This document shows positions 1 through 10,307 of a stretch of DNA of 64,000 nucleotides, piece after piece. The stretch comes from Pseudanabaena sp. PCC 7367. Lineage in GTDB: Bacteria > Cyanobacteriota > Cyanobacteriia > Pseudanabaenales > Pseudanabaenaceae. The stretch's first letter is position 1. Each line of letters opens with the position of its first letter. Below the pieces are notes generated by a model. The model was not told the origin of the DNA. It was given only the letters and a program-made list of their open reading frames with translations, and made no database searches. The stretch spans positions 2,552,001-2,616,000 of the forward strand of contig NC_019701.1 in assembly GCF_000317065.1 (NCBI RefSeq), given 5' to 3'. The position numbers and the translations under genes are program-made.

Positions 1-910
1 GGGAGCCGACGGCCAAAACCTGAAGCTGATCAGCGAACATACTGGTGCCCAATTGGTGTTGCGCGGCCAGGAATTAATAATTAATGGCACCACGGTACAA
101 ATTAACCTATGCAAAGAATTAGTCTTAGCCCTTGAGAAACTCTGGTCGCAGGATCTGGTGATCGCCCAGGCGGATATTCTGGCAGCCAAGCAAGCGATCG
201 AAAATGATCAAGCCGATCAATGGCGACATCGAGAGGCGATCGCCAAAAGTCGTCGCGGTGAAATAATCCAACCACGCACGATCCGGCAACAGCAATATGT
301 CAAGCAGATCGAAAAGCATGATTTAGTGTTTGGGATTGGCCCGGCTGGGACTGGTAAAACCTATTTGGCGGTGGTTTCAGCGGTTAAGGCGATGCAGGCC
401 AGTGCTTTCGATCGTTTAATCCTGACTCGCCCCGCCGTGGAAGCAGGAGAACGACTGGGCTTTCTACCGGGCGATCTGCAACAAAAAATCAATCCCTATT
501 TACGGCCGCTCTATGATGCTTTGTATGATTTGCTGGAGGCCGAAAAAATTCCGCAGATGATGGAGCGGGGTGTAATTGAAGTAGCGCCTTTGGCCTATAT
601 GCGCGGGCGGACTTTGAACAATGCGTTTATTATTGTCGATGAAGCCCAGAATACTACCTCTGCCCAGATGAAAATGATCTTAACCAGGCTGGGGTTTAAA
701 TCTCGCATGATAGTCACTGGCGATATCACGCAAATAGACTTACCTCACCACCAAAAGTCGGGGTTGGTGATGGCGCAAAAAATGCTCACAGGGATCGAAG
801 GGATTGCCTTTACCCAGTTTGATAAGTCTGATGTGGTGCGTAACCCTCTGGTGCAGAAGATCGTGGCGGCCTATGAGCGGGCAGAGTCCAAACAAAAGCG
901 TAACCGCTAA
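1..910 (+). CDS. phoH: PhoH-family ATPase (5' end outside window)
   Basis: Cytoplasmic P-loop NTPase of the PhoH family, often phosphate-starvation-linked and associated with RNA metabolism; the exact substrate is unsettled. The reading frame is open to the left edge (first full codon at base 2), and the residues before the first TTG/GTG codons (HTGAQLVLRGQ) match the normal KH-like N-terminal part of the family, so the true start lies outside the window. Visible motifs are Walker A GPAGTGKT near base 340, the RPAVEAGERLGFLPGD segment, and Walker B IIVDEAQN near base 635, followed by TRLGFKSRMIVTGD. The C-terminus ends in a basic KQKRNR tail. Nothing seen suggests a defect. The following gene, cobH, lies 206 bases downstream and is probably separate. 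Confidence 0.93.
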   Translation, partial: GADGQNLKLISEHTGAQLVLRGQELIINGTTVQINLCKELVLALEKLWSQDLVIAQADILAAKQAIENDQADQWRHREAIAKSRRGEIIQPRTIRQQQYVKQIEKHDLVFGIGPAGTGKTYLAVVSAVKAMQASAFDRLILTRPAVEAGERLGFLPGDLQQKINPYLRPLYDALYDLLEAEKIPQMMERGVIEVAPLAYMRGRTLNNAFIIVDEAQNTTSAQMKMILTRLGFKSRMIVTGDITQIDLPHHQKSGLVMAQKMLTGIEGIAFTQFDKSDVVRNPLVQKIVAAYERAESKQKRNR

Positions 911-1116
911 TGCATCTATGCCTGACCAATTAAAATCACCTGCAAATAAAGCTTACTCTCGATCGCTATGCCCATCTCAGATAATCAGTGTTAATACTGT
1001 TAATCAGTAACCAGGCTTACCCAAGTAATTTATTAGTCCATCTCTGAATCCTCTGCTGAATCTTTTTTAATAAAATTAATCAAACCGCTTTAATCAAACC
1101 GCAAGCGGCAGTCGTT

Positions 1117-2046
1117 ATGCCAGATTCATTAAATAAAACTCCCCAGATTCGATCTAATCAACCTAGTCAATCGATTCAAGCCAATCAGCAACTCCAATCT
1201 TCATCAGCAATTTACCCCGACCAACCAGATCGATCGCCGCAAGGTACACCACAGTCAATCATTCACCCGATTACTGCCCAGAGCTTTGCAATCATCGATC
1301 AAGAAATTGGCGAGCATAGCTTTACGGCGGCAGAATATGCGATCGTGCGACGGGTAATTCATACCACCGCTGATTTTGAGTTTAAAAATTTGATCAAATT
1401 CACCCCCAATGCGATTGAAAACGGGATCAAGGCGCTCAAATCTGGTCAGCCGATCGTGGTGGATGTGGGCATGGTCAAGCAGGGAATTACTGGCCTGGTT
1501 AACAAAACTTTTGGTAATGAAGTTATTAATGCGCTCGATTATGCCGATTTGACCAATCCAAGTAGTGATGTTGATCTAGATTTAGATTTAGACCTGGATC
1601 GGGATAAATCATTACATGACCAGGGACAATATGGCGATCGTGTCGATGTTAGCCCTGAGGTAACCAGTACCAAAAATAAACTTATTGCTGAGGCTCCAAG
1701 CCTTGATCTAACTGGCGCTGAGCGGCTAAGCAAAAAAAATCACATAAAACCGCAAACCACCCGATCGGGTAGAGGAATGTATATCTGCGCCAAACAGCAT
1801 CCCGATGCGATTTTTGTGGTGGGTAATGCGCCGACTGCGTTACTAAGCCTGTGTAGACTGGCTCAGCGCGATCCTAGTTTCAAACCCAGCTTAGTGATTG
1901 GTGTGCCCGTTGGTTTTGTATCAGTGGTCGAATCAAAAATGCTCTTGACCACATCCCGCCTCAGCCATATTCGCAGCGATCAACGCAAGGGCGGATCACC
2001 TGTAGCAGCAGCAATTCTTAATGCATTAATTACTTTAGCCTGGTAG
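1117..2046 (+). CDS. cobH: Precorrin-8X methylmutase with extra low-complexity insert
   Basis: Catalyses the 1,5-methyl shift of precorrin-8X to hydrogenobyrinate (or the cobalt analogue, cbiC) in corrin-ring synthesis for cobalamin. Family motifs are clear: an N-terminal VRRVIHTTADFEF block with the conserved catalytic His, PIVVDVGMVKQGI, the VVGNAPTALLSL block, and GVPVGFVSVVESK with a C-terminal GGSPVAAAILNAL. The family is usually about 210 residues, whereas this protein has 309. About 45 Gln/Ser/Pro-rich residues precede the domain. A hydrophilic insert of roughly 70 residues (about 145-220), starting with alternating Asp-Leu (DVDLDLDLDLDRD), sits between the two halves of the fold where relatives have a short loop. 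The catalytic blocks flanking the insert are intact, so the enzyme is probably active. ATG start, no strong ribosome site. Confidence 0.88.
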   Translation: MPDSLNKTPQIRSNQPSQSIQANQQLQSSSAIYPDQPDRSPQGTPQSIIHPITAQSFAIIDQEIGEHSFTAAEYAIVRRVIHTTADFEFKNLIKFTPNAIENGIKALKSGQPIVVDVGMVKQGITGLVNKTFGNEVINALDYADLTNPSSDVDLDLDLDLDRDKSLHDQGQYGDRVDVSPEVTSTKNKLIAEAPSLDLTGAERLSKKNHIKPQTTRSGRGMYICAKQHPDAIFVVGNAPTALLSLCRLAQRDPSFKPSLVIGVPVGFVSVVESKMLLTTSRLSHIRSDQRKGGSPVAAAILNALITLAW

Positions 2047-2457
2047 GGGTTGCGATCGCGTATAATTAAGTAGTGCTAATTGTTTGGCGTTATTCAAAGT
2101 ATTAGTTAAAACATTGATTTGTAGGCATCTAATTCAAATTATTGAACCGCTGATTTAAACACTTCAACTTAGTGCTTTTCTTGGCGCAATAACTTGAAAT
2201 TTCATCGAATTGTTGGCCTGATCAAAACTAATTACATTAGCTGCAACGCCAAATCAGTAGAACCCATTGCCAAGGTGCAAAATTGCGACGAGAGATGAGA
2301 TCAGATCACTCCATCTCAGCCGCAGTTTTATATTCTAGGTCTAGATACTAGCTAGCTAGATCCAGGCATCGATCGGCATGGATTCATCATCGAGTAAGCA
2401 CAATGAGTTAAGCACAATCAGTAATCGATCTCTAAATCGTAGTCTAAGGATTTCTAT
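2047..2457. other. Spacer upstream of gyrA with a two-part hairpin
   Basis: No coding capacity was recognised. A structured segment lies at 2280-2328: an outer 8-bp arm (2280-2287 with 2321-2328, one G-U pair), a small internal loop, and an inner GAGATG/CATCTC stem (2292-2297 with 2312-2317). It is followed by a short T/A-rich run. It could be a weak terminator for cobH or a leader structure for gyrA. The gyrA ribosome site TAAGGA is at 2445-2450. Confidence 0.35.
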
Positions 2458-5196
2458 ATGACCAATTCTACTCATACCCCCAACGATCGGATCATTCCTA
2501 CCGACCTGCGGGGCGAGATGTCGCGGTCTTATTTAGAATACGCCATGAGCGTAATTGTGGGTCGGGCTTTGCCTGATGCCAGAGATGGGCTGAAGCCTGT
2601 GCACCGCCGCATTTTGTATGCTATGCATGAGCTAAACCTCAGTGCCGATCGCCCGTTTAGGAAGTGCGCCCGCGTAGTTGGTGATGTGATTGGTAAATAT
2701 CACCCCCACGGCGATACCGCTGTTTATGATGCCTTGGTACGGATGGCGCAGGACTTTTCCATGCGCGATCGCTTAGTGGATGGGCACGGTAATTTTGGCA
2801 GCGTTGATAATGACCCACCCGCTGCAATGCGATACACCGAATGTCGCCTTACCCGCATTGCCCAGGATAGCCTGCTCCAAGACATTAGCTTTGATACGGT
2901 TAATTTTGCCGATAACTACGATGGTTCGCAACAAGAGCCGATCGTGATGCCATCGCGGCTGCCGCAACTATTATTAAATGGTTCTTCTGGTATTGCGGTG
3001 GGGATGGCAACCAACATTCCACCCCATAACCTCAGCGAACTGGTGGATGGTCTGGTGGCTTTGATCGATGATCCAGAGCTGAGCGATCTTGACCTGATTA
3101 CCCTCATCCCTGGCCCCGACTTTCCTACGGGGGCGCTGATCCTGGGCAAACAGGCGATCCGCGATACCTATGCCACTGGTCGCGGTTCGATCGCCATGCG
3201 GGCAGTGACCGAGATTGAAACCGTTTCTGCACCGGGACGGCAGGAAAAAGAGGCAATTATTGTCACCGAGCTACCCTACCAAACCAATAAGGCGGCTTTA
3301 ATTGAAAAGATCGCTGAGCTGGTTAACGATAAACGCCTGGATGGAATTTCAGATATTCGGGATGAAAGCGATCGCACCGGCATGAGAATCGTAATTGAAT
3401 TACGCCGTGATGCCTATCCGCAGGTAGTGGTGAATAACCTGTTCAAGCTCACGCCAATGCAGTCTAACTTTAGCTGCAACATGCTGGCATTGGTGGATGG
3501 CGAGCCGCGTATTCTCTCGCTTCGAGACACCCTGACCGTTTTTATTGACTTCCGGGTCAATGTGGTAACTCGCCGCACCCAGTATGAACTGCGCAAGGCG
3601 GAAGAGCGCGATCACCTGTTGCAGGGCTTTTTGATTGCCTTGGCTAATCTAGACGAAGTGATTGCTCTAATCCGGGGAGCCGACGACACGGCTGAAGCGC
3701 GTGGCAGTTTGATGACTAACTATGAGTTATCCCAGGCTCAGGCTGACGGCATTTTACAAATGCAATTGCGGCGCTTGACTGCCCTGGAAGTAGGCAAGAT
3801 TGAGCAAGAACACAACGAATTAGTTGCCAAAATCGCCGATCTCAGGGATATTCTGGCCAACCGCGATCGGATTATGGCGATCATCCGCGAGGAATTGGAA
3901 GCCGCCAAGGCCGCATTTGCTACGCCGCGCCGCACCCAAATTTTGGAAGCAGAAGGCGAAATCGATACCGCTGATTTGATTGCCAATCGGGAAGCCATAA
4001 TTCTAATTACGGAGCGTGGTTACATTAAGCGATTGCCCGTAGATATTTTCGCCGCACAAAACCGAGCCACCCGTGGCAAGGCTGGTACCAGCATGAAGGA
4101 AGATGATGCGGTGGAGCATTTCTTTGCCTGTCGCAGCCATGACTCGCTATTGTTCTTTAGCGATCGCGGTAAGGTTTATAGCCTCAGAGCCTATGAGATC
4201 CATGAAGGCAGTCGGACTTCCCGTGGCAGTGCCCTGGTACAAATGCTGCCGATCGCTGGCGATGAAAAATTCACCTCGGTGATCCCGGTGAGTGAATTTG
4301 CTGAGGATGAATATTTAGTAATGCTGACAGCCGGTGGTTACATCAAAAAAACCAAGCTATCTGCGTTTGCCAATATTCGTACCAATGGCTTGATTGCTAT
4401 TTCCCTAGAACCAGATGACACCCTCAGTTGGGTGCGCCGTGCCAGTGCTGATAACACGATTATCATTGGTTCCAAGGATGGGATTGGTATTCGCTTCCGC
4501 ACAGATAATGAGCAACTCCGGCCAATGGGGCGTGATACCCGTGGGGTCAGGGCGATGAAGCTGGGTAAGGGCGATCAACTGGTAAGTATGGATATCTTGC
4601 CCGCTGGCCTGGCTGAGGTTGAGGGCGGTGATGATAATGGCGATGACAATTGCGGCAGTGATTTGGAAACCAGTGAAACCGAAAGCAGTGAAGTTAATGA
4701 AGGTCCTTGGGTTTTAGTGGTCACCCAGGATGGTGCTGGCAAACGGGTGCCGGTTGATCAGTTCCGGATTCAACGCCGCGCTGGTCGTGGTTGTCGGGTC
4801 ACCAAGTTTAAACATGGCGACGATCAATTGGCGGCCTTGCGTCTGGTCAATGAAGATGATGAATTAATCTTAATCACTGCCCGTGGTATTGTGATGCGTC
4901 AGGCCGTTGATGCGATCGCCTGTCAATCCCGCTCAGCCAAGGGTGTCAGAGTCCAGCGGCTGGATGATGATGATGCGATCGTAGGTGTGGCTCTGGTGCC
5001 CAATGCTGATGAGGACGACGAACTAGAAGAAGGCGAAGAACTAGAAGGGGTAGATGGCGAGGCGATCGATGTTGAGGCTATTGCGGTAGACAGCGATCCT
5101 AGTTCCAATGCATCCACTGTAAATGGTGCTGCTCCTGCTAATAATGGCGATAATGCAGCAGAAGATACAACCAATAGCACTGAGGAGAATACATAA
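2458..5196 (+). CDS. gyrA: DNA gyrase subunit A
   Basis: Breakage-reunion subunit of the type II topoisomerase that introduces negative supercoils; works as A2B2 with GyrB. The N-terminal domain holds the [20 protein letters not shown] block, [10 protein letters not shown] in the quinolone-determining region (Thr at the position of E. coli Ser83, Asp87 equivalent kept), and AAMRYTE with the DNA-linking tyrosine at residue 126. The C-terminal part is a pinwheel of about six repeats; the GyrA-box position reads [10 protein letters not shown] rather than the enterobacterial QRRGGKG, a divergence I believe is usual in cyanobacteria. There are two acidic additions: an Asp/Glu/Ser-rich insert near residues 722-747 and a long acidic tail after residue 850. 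At 912 residues it is slightly longer than typical for that reason. The start ATG has TAAGGA 8 bases upstream. Confidence 0.96.
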   Translation: MTNSTHTPNDRIIPTDLRGEMSRSYLEYAMSVIVGRALPDARDGLKPVHRRILYAMHELNLSADRPFRKCARVVGDVIGKYHPHGDTAVYDALVRMAQDFSMRDRLVDGHGNFGSVDNDPPAAMRYTECRLTRIAQDSLLQDISFDTVNFADNYDGSQQEPIVMPSRLPQLLLNGSSGIAVGMATNIPPHNLSELVDGLVALIDDPELSDLDLITLIPGPDFPTGALILGKQAIRDTYATGRGSIAMRAVTEIETVSAPGRQEKEAIIVTELPYQTNKAALIEKIAELVNDKRLDGISDIRDESDRTGMRIVIELRRDAYPQVVVNNLFKLTPMQSNFSCNMLALVDGEPRILSLRDTLTVFIDFRVNVVTRRTQYELRKAEERDHLLQGFLIALANLDEVIALIRGADDTAEARGSLMTNYELSQAQADGILQMQLRRLTALEVGKIEQEHNELVAKIADLRDILANRDRIMAIIREELEAAKAAFATPRRTQILEAEGEIDTADLIANREAIILITERGYIKRLPVDIFAAQNRATRGKAGTSMKEDDAVEHFFACRSHDSLLFFSDRGKVYSLRAYEIHEGSRTSRGSALVQMLPIAGDEKFTSVIPVSEFAEDEYLVMLTAGGYIKKTKLSAFANIRTNGLIAISLEPDDTLSWVRRASADNTIIIGSKDGIGIRFRTDNEQLRPMGRDTRGVRAMKLGKGDQLVSMDILPAGLAEVEGGDDNGDDNCGSDLETSETESSEVNEGPWVLVVTQDGAGKRVPVDQFRIQRRAGRGCRVTKFKHGDDQLAALRLVNEDDELILITARGIVMRQAVDAIACQSRSAKGVRVQRLDDDDAIVGVALVPNADEDDELEEGEELEGVDGEAIDVEAIAVDSDPSSNASTVNGAAPANNGDNAAEDTTNSTEENT

Positions 5197-5201
5197 AGCC
5201 A

Positions 5202-5816
5202 GTGGATCAATCTGTAAATCAATCCTCTAGCCCGGTAATTAATCAATCAAATCATCTTGCTGCTACCGGGGAGATCGTCACGTCAGAAATAATTAAAACC
5301 AGGCTGCAATATCAGGGGCATAAATTCACCTATCGAGTCGATCGGTTGCGATTGCCCCATGGCGTGGAGGGCGAATACGATTACATCAAACACCCTGGCG
5401 CAGGTTTGGCAGTGCCAGTCATGGCCGATGGTAGATTTGTGCTGGTCAAGCAATACCGTTTCGCGGTGCAGCGCTATTTGCTGGAGTTTCCGGCAGGAAC
5501 CCTGGAGCCAAATGAATTGCCGGATGTCACAATCAAGCGCGAGCTAGAGGAAGAAACCGGCTATCGGGGACACCGCTGGCACAAACTGGGCGAGTTTTAT
5601 ATCTGTCCTGGCTACTCAGATGAGGTAATTCATGCTTTCTTGGCTCAGGATCTCGAAGCGTTGGCCAATCCACCCGCCCAGGATGAAGATGAGCAGATTG
5701 AGATTGTCCTGCTGACTGCTCAAGAAATTGAAGCCCTGATCAATGCTGGCAATGCAGCAACTAACCTGGATGCCAAGTCGATCACAGCTTTTTATCTGGC
5801 TCGCCAACATCTGTAA
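5202..5816 (+). CDS. Nudix hydrolase, ADP-ribose pyrophosphatase-like
   Basis: Predicted Mg-dependent hydrolase of nucleoside diphosphates linked to another moiety, most like ADP-ribose pyrophosphatases (NudF type). The full Nudix box is present: GTLEPNE followed by RELEEETGY with the spacing GX5EX7REUXEEXGU. The upstream strand FVLVKQYRFAVQRYLLEFPAG also matches the ADP-ribose subgroup. The chosen GTG start lies 5 bases after the gyrA stop, which suggests co-transcription with gyrA, and the first 30 residues (Ser/Asn-rich) are poorly conserved-looking, so a later start is possible. Length (about 190-204 residues) is normal. Substrate is inferred only from family likeness. Confidence 0.85.
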   Translation: MDQSVNQSSSPVINQSNHLAATGEIVTSEIIKTRLQYQGHKFTYRVDRLRLPHGVEGEYDYIKHPGAGLAVPVMADGRFVLVKQYRFAVQRYLLEFPAGTLEPNELPDVTIKRELEEETGYRGHRWHKLGEFYICPGYSDEVIHAFLAQDLEALANPPAQDEDEQIEIVLLTAQEIEALINAGNAATNLDAKSITAFYLARQHL

Positions 5817-6600
5817 TTCTATTTGATCAAAAGTTCTATTTAATCAAAGGTGATCTTATATAGTTGTATTAACTAACTGAGCGCAGTCCAGTTAGACCTA
5901 TGCTCATGTAATAGCTATGGGTGATTTTACTCTCCACAGCCTCGGTCATGCTAGGATAATCGCAGGTAAAAGACTAGCGCTAATCACACTTACAAGCGTT
6001 GCAGAGCCAGCGATCGCCATCATCAAATGGCAAGATTGATCGATTATGAAGTAATCATAGGCACGATCGCTGCGCATATGTTTCGCACCGTCACTCGGAC
6101 TTGCAACTTTAGAGCGACTGGCAGAATTATTTGCTCGGGTTGATCAAAATTGGAATTAGAAGATTGAGAGCGAATTTATTAGTAAACTCTGACCATAGTT
6201 TAAACAGCCTAAAGTTCAATTGTGGCCAGCTCGATCACAGATTTTAGGTTGTTTGAGCTACTTAGAACCTCAATGTTCAACAGATATATAGACTCCGCAT
6301 TATACGTTATAACTGATCGTCGCATTTAAATGTGGCATCTCAGCCGGTAAATTCATTTAGGGTGATCAGTTAGAAACAGCAAATTTTTAGCAATAGGCAA
6401 TATTGGCAACCATTTTGCCGTTTGATTTAGCTTAGTAGGTTAAGGCTGCCACAATTCTATGAAATAATAATTTATGGGGCGATCGACTCTCCTCATGATG
6501 GAATACTTAATCTTTACAAGAACCTACGATCACTCATCTGCAGTATGCCAATCTCTTGAATTGAAATAATTTCGCCCATTCAATCCGATTAGACATATAC
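5817..6600. other. Long non-coding spacer
   Basis: 784 bases without a convincing gene, between the Nudix gene and the TPR gene, both on the plus strand. A hairpin with 7-bp arms CTAACTG/CAGTTAG lies at 5873-5895 but lacks a T run. An inverted pair AACTGATC (around 6310) and GATCAGTT (around 6363) is 45 bases apart. The segment is A/T-rich before the next gene and presumably holds its promoter. No tRNA was seen. Confidence 0.4.
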
Positions 6601-8997
6601 ATGACAGCAGCTAAACTTTTAACTCAGGGGCGACTATTGCGGAGCCAGAATCATGTCTCTGCAGTTGATAGTTATGAGCAATGTATTGATCTGGCCGAGC
6701 AGGAAGTCAATAAGCAAGTATTAGCCTCAGCCTTAACCGAATTAGCGCTTCTGTTTGCGGAAACATGTCAATCCCCCTATCTCGATCGCGCTAAAAGTCT
6801 GCTGCTCAGAGCCGAGGCGATCTGGAGTAAACAAAAGGAATCACAACAGGACTTAGCCTATCTACTCTATTGCCGGGGGATTTTATATTTCCATCAATAT
6901 AACTTTGTCGATAGCCTGGTGTGCTTTCGTGCTGCCTATCGTGCCTATGGTAAAGATGGCGGTGCTGGGTTGGCCTTAGTTGATGGTGGGCTGGGGCGCT
7001 ACTATACTAGCCTGGGTGATTTCCAAGCAGCCCTGTTTCACTTCGAGCGATCGCTGTCCCGTTTTGATCAACTAACCGATGATCTACAAATGGGCGATTG
7101 TTATACAAACCTGGGCAATCTTTACCTGCTCATGTATCAGCAAGAACCAGCCGAAAATTACTTCCATAAGGGATTGGCGATCGCCCAAAAGAAAGAAGCC
7201 ATCTATCCTCGTTATGCTGCTCTGGTGGGGCTGGGGAAGGTGGAAATGATGCGGCAACATTGGGCTCATGCCCGGTATATGCTCCACGAAGCAATCGGTT
7301 TACTCAATCATCCCTTTGATCTAATTGATATTGCTTACATCAATTTAAACCTGGCGGAAGTCTTACTGGGGGAGCAACGATATGACGAGGCCAGAAGTCA
7401 GATCCACGATCACACCATTCCCCACTTTAAAGAACTGGGTAGTTCGATCGGTTTGGCCGCTGCCGATCGCTCCCTGGGTCGAATTTTTACTAGCAGTCTC
7501 AAGCATAATCCTGCGGAACAGCTAGCCACATCAATCGAAGAAGCAGAAGATCGCTTCCTGGATGCAATGGATGTATTTGAACATCAGGCCATGCCCCAGG
7601 AATATGCCAAGACCCTCTATGATATGGCCTGTTTGTATCGCACCTGCATGGAGGCTGATCCCCAGCATCAGTATGAATATAAAGGCAAAGCATCACGGGC
7701 TCTAAAGGTAGCCTTGGGAGTGCTCGAACAGGTTAACTACGGTGCGGCCAATTTGATTTTTGAAATTGAAGTTTTGCTCAATTGGGTAGACCAAACCGCC
7801 TGGATGGAGCGAGCAGTTAGTCGGCTGCGCGATCGAAAGCTGCTGGCGGAAAGCAGCCGTGCTGGCCAACTAGAAGAAGTGGCGATTCTGGCGGTGGATC
7901 TAGCTAATTATGAAGTGCTCTTAGCCACCCTATCGCCCAATGAGATCGTCAATTTGCTCAATATCTACTTGCGTAGCATTTCCGAGGTAGTGCAAAAGTT
8001 TCAAGGGATCTCCTGCCATTTTTTTGGTGGTTCCTTTATTTCGATGTTTCGGGATGTGCAAGCCAATGTCGCGGCGGGAAAAGTGGATGCTACGGCCGAG
8101 AGTCCGGCTGTGAACTGTGCGCCGGGGGCGATCATCCCCAGCGATCAACTGGCGCTGAATCCTTCCTTGCGAGCAGCTTTGGCCGCCCAGGAAATGCTGA
8201 ATGCCTTGGATTTATTTAATGATGAACTGGAGCGTTTGCATCTAGAACCCCAGTCACTCAAAGTTGCGGTCAATACCGCGCCGGCCGTGATTAGTAATGT
8301 GGGCATTAGCGCCAAAGCAGAAATCACCGCGATCGGTGCAGGCGTAAATTTTGCTACTCACCTAACCCAACTGACCGAGGCTGGGCAGGTGCGTCTGTCG
8401 GGTCGTACCTATGCAGTTTTGCAAGAATTGATTGACCCGCGAGCGCTGGCGGTGACCCAGATCGATGAAACCTTCAAAGAACTTGGGATGGTGCCAACCT
8501 ATCAGCTAGATGAATTAAGTTATTATTCCGAACCAGCAAATCGCCCTAGCTGGCTGGTTAATTCTGAATTCCCCACCATGATTCGGATCGACATGGCGAT
8601 CGACTCATTGATGGCGGATGTGGGCAACATGGCCGTGGCAGCGATCGCTAGCAAGTTGGGGGCAATGTCGCGGCAGCTATATACAGTGGGTAATGCGGTC
8701 ACTGAAATCTATGACCAGGCTTTATTGCACTTAAATACCTATCCAGAAATTACCCTTTTGATTCTGGCGGAGGAATCCAGCCTCGAAGTAACTATGAATG
8801 TGGAAGCGGAGTTGCCTTCGGCGATCGCTACATCGGAATTAGAAAAGTTTAAAAATGCGCTACAGGCTCTGCGCCAAGATAAAGACAGCACTCTTTATGT
8901 CGTTAATTCTTGCAATATCGAGTCTACTAATAATAGCTTTACAATTCGGATAATTCAGCCCTATCGAGGTAGCCAGCGCAAGGCTCAATCCCATTAG
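6601..8997 (+). CDS. TPR protein with degenerate class III nucleotidyl cyclase domain
   Basis: Residues about 1-390 are tetratricopeptide repeats, e.g. YTNLGNLYLLMYQQEPAENY and AAYRAYGKDG-type helices, forming a protein-binding superhelix. Residues about 425-620 have the outline of an adenylate/guanylate cyclase catalytic domain: VAILAVDLANYE (first metal Asp kept), then FQGISCHFFGGSFISMF where the family has xGDxxxAxF, then LKVAVNTAPAV, and AITAIGAGVNFATHL where the family has IGDxVNxAxRL. The second metal Asp and the Asp of the IGD motif are replaced (GGS, IGA), so catalysis is doubtful and a pseudo-enzyme signalling role is more likely. The last 160 residues are unassigned. No signal peptide or membrane segment. 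798 residues; ATG start with no strong ribosome site. The function is inferred from domains only. Confidence 0.75.
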   Translation: MTAAKLLTQGRLLRSQNHVSAVDSYEQCIDLAEQEVNKQVLASALTELALLFAETCQSPYLDRAKSLLLRAEAIWSKQKESQQDLAYLLYCRGILYFHQYNFVDSLVCFRAAYRAYGKDGGAGLALVDGGLGRYYTSLGDFQAALFHFERSLSRFDQLTDDLQMGDCYTNLGNLYLLMYQQEPAENYFHKGLAIAQKKEAIYPRYAALVGLGKVEMMRQHWAHARYMLHEAIGLLNHPFDLIDIAYINLNLAEVLLGEQRYDEARSQIHDHTIPHFKELGSSIGLAAADRSLGRIFTSSLKHNPAEQLATSIEEAEDRFLDAMDVFEHQAMPQEYAKTLYDMACLYRTCMEADPQHQYEYKGKASRALKVALGVLEQVNYGAANLIFEIEVLLNWVDQTAWMERAVSRLRDRKLLAESSRAGQLEEVAILAVDLANYEVLLATLSPNEIVNLLNIYLRSISEVVQKFQGISCHFFGGSFISMFRDVQANVAAGKVDATAESPAVNCAPGAIIPSDQLALNPSLRAALAAQEMLNALDLFNDELERLHLEPQSLKVAVNTAPAVISNVGISAKAEITAIGAGVNFATHLTQLTEAGQVRLSGRTYAVLQELIDPRALAVTQIDETFKELGMVPTYQLDELSYYSEPANRPSWLVNSEFPTMIRIDMAIDSLMADVGNMAVAAIASKLGAMSRQLYTVGNAVTEIYDQALLHLNTYPEITLLILAEESSLEVTMNVEAELPSAIATSELEKFKNALQALRQDKDSTLYVVNSCNIESTNNSFTIRIIQPYRGSQRKAQSH

Positions 8998-9017
8998 TCA
9001 TTCATTACTTTATTTAT

Positions 9018-9581
9018 TTATTGCTCATCCCAATAAAACCGATAGAACAAATCTTCATTCTTAAAATCATGCTCATCAAGGACATGGTGAAGCCATTTCT
9101 CATCGATCAACCTTTGTCCTAACCGCACCGCCTCAGCTTCAGGTATTTCTAGCCTGTCCATAATCCATTGCGTTGCCTCAGAGCCCACAAAACAGCGGGG
9201 ATAGTTAGTCAGCCGAAAGCGACGATCTTGAATTTTTAGACCACCCACATTGCGCATTCTGGCAACCAATTGCTCCAGGTTAATTTGGGCAATGCGATCG
9301 CTCGCCAGCTTATTCTCGTCTACTATTTGTAAATCGTTTTCCTGGCACCAAACCGTAAAGCCAGTTTGTTCTTCAATCACTAAGCATTGGATTAAGCCCT
9401 TGCTCTGCAAGAATAACTCTCGACCGCGCTTAACCGCAGCTTGGCCATCTTCTCTGCTAAAAGCCCCCACATTAGCAAATAGTTTGCCTTGATAAGCAAC
9501 CCCTAAAAAACTCTCGAGGTCGTTATTGACCTGCTTAACTACATTACAGAATTTAACTTGGCTACTTTCTAATATTTGCAT
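9018..9581 (-). CDS. DEP-domain protein
   Basis: A 187-residue cytoplasmic protein. The C-terminal half (about residues 105-185) is a DEP domain, recognisable from RFRLTNYPRCFVGSEATQWI, the following helix pair and a terminal EDLFYRFYWDE. The family mediates membrane or protein docking in signalling. The N-terminal half is unassigned; its segment GFTVWCQENDLQIV looks like a small beta-sheet domain. The start is supported by AGGAGG about 9 bases before ATG. The gene faces the TPR/cyclase-like gene convergently with only 20 bases between stops. Role unknown. Confidence 0.72.
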   Translation of the reverse strand: MQILESSQVKFCNVVKQVNNDLESFLGVAYQGKLFANVGAFSREDGQAAVKRGRELFLQSKGLIQCLVIEEQTGFTVWCQENDLQIVDENKLASDRIAQINLEQLVARMRNVGGLKIQDRRFRLTNYPRCFVGSEATQWIMDRLEIPEAEAVRLGQRLIDEKWLHHVLDEHDFKNEDLFYRFYWDEQ

Positions 9582-9716
9582 TACGATCCTCCTTTCACGA
9601 TTACTTTATGCAGCTTCAAGGGACTTGTTGACAAGAATAACGATCGCTTGAGGACAATCACTGGTAGCTAATTGTATCGATCTTGCCCAGCGCCTCATTT
9701 GAAAAAGAAAAAAGCA

Positions 9717-10307
9717 TTAATCACAAAAGCCGACCTCTAAAATCCAATTGACCGCCTCAGCAATATCACTAGCAATAAAATTGGGCTCTACGGTGTGTTG
9801 ATAACTACCAGCCAAAACACTCTCACCATAACCACTTTTAACCAGCACTCCCCGGCAACCCGCATTATGAGCCAGGTCAATGTCGGTGGCTTTATCACCA
9901 ATCATAAAACTGCGCCTGAGATCTAGATCATGTTCCCAGGCCGCCGCTACTAACATGCCGGGATTTGGCTTACGCCAGGTTGAATAATAGGTTAATTCTG
10001 GATCGATTCCTCCCTCTGGTTGGCTCAAACTAGGGCAATAGTACATGGCATCAAGATGGGCAGCGGCACGATCGGCCAGCAATTTGCTTAGTCTTTTGTG
10101 CAAAGCGTCGATATGGGCGTGGGGGTAATAGCCTCTGGCAGCTCCGGCTTGATTGGAAACCATACAGCAAAAGATTTGGCGATCGTTGAGCGATCGCACT
10201 GCCGCCGCCGCATTTGGCATCAGCAATAAATCCTCAAGTCGCTTGATATAACCAGCTTCTTGATTTAAAACCCCATCTCGATCGAAAAATACAGCAGGTT
10301 TTAACAT
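9717..10307 (-). CDS. HAD-IIIA phosphatase, GmhB-like
   Basis: Predicted phosphatase of the HAD superfamily, closest in outline to D-glycero-D-manno-heptose 1,7-bisphosphate phosphatase. Motif I is FDRDGVLN (Asp nucleophile and acid/base Asp near residues 9 and 11), motif II is VSNQAG, motif III is RKPNPGML, motif IV is GDKATDID. The loop where GmhB proteins carry a Cys/His zinc site reads YYCPSLSQPEGG, so only one clear ligand remains and zinc binding is doubtful. 196 residues is family-typical. Heptose substrate is only a guess; related proteins act on other sugar phosphates or as histidinol phosphatases. Confidence 0.8.
   Translation of the reverse strand: MLKPAVFFDRDGVLNQEAGYIKRLEDLLLMPNAAAAVRSLNDRQIFCCMVSNQAGAARGYYPHAHIDALHKRLSKLLADRAAAHLDAMYYCPSLSQPEGGIDPELTYYSTWRKPNPGMLVAAAWEHDLDLRRSFMIGDKATDIDLAHNAGCRGVLVKSGYGESVLAGSYQHTVEPNFIASDIAEAVNWILEVGFCD

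Noticed and set aside
804-1010. 68-codon plus-strand frame after phoH
   Set aside because: Mostly overlaps phoH in another frame, has no family resemblance and no ribosome site.
4923-5246. 107-codon minus-strand frame over the gyrA tail
   Set aside because: It is the complement of the acidic GyrA tail; Ser-rich composition follows from Asp/Glu codons.
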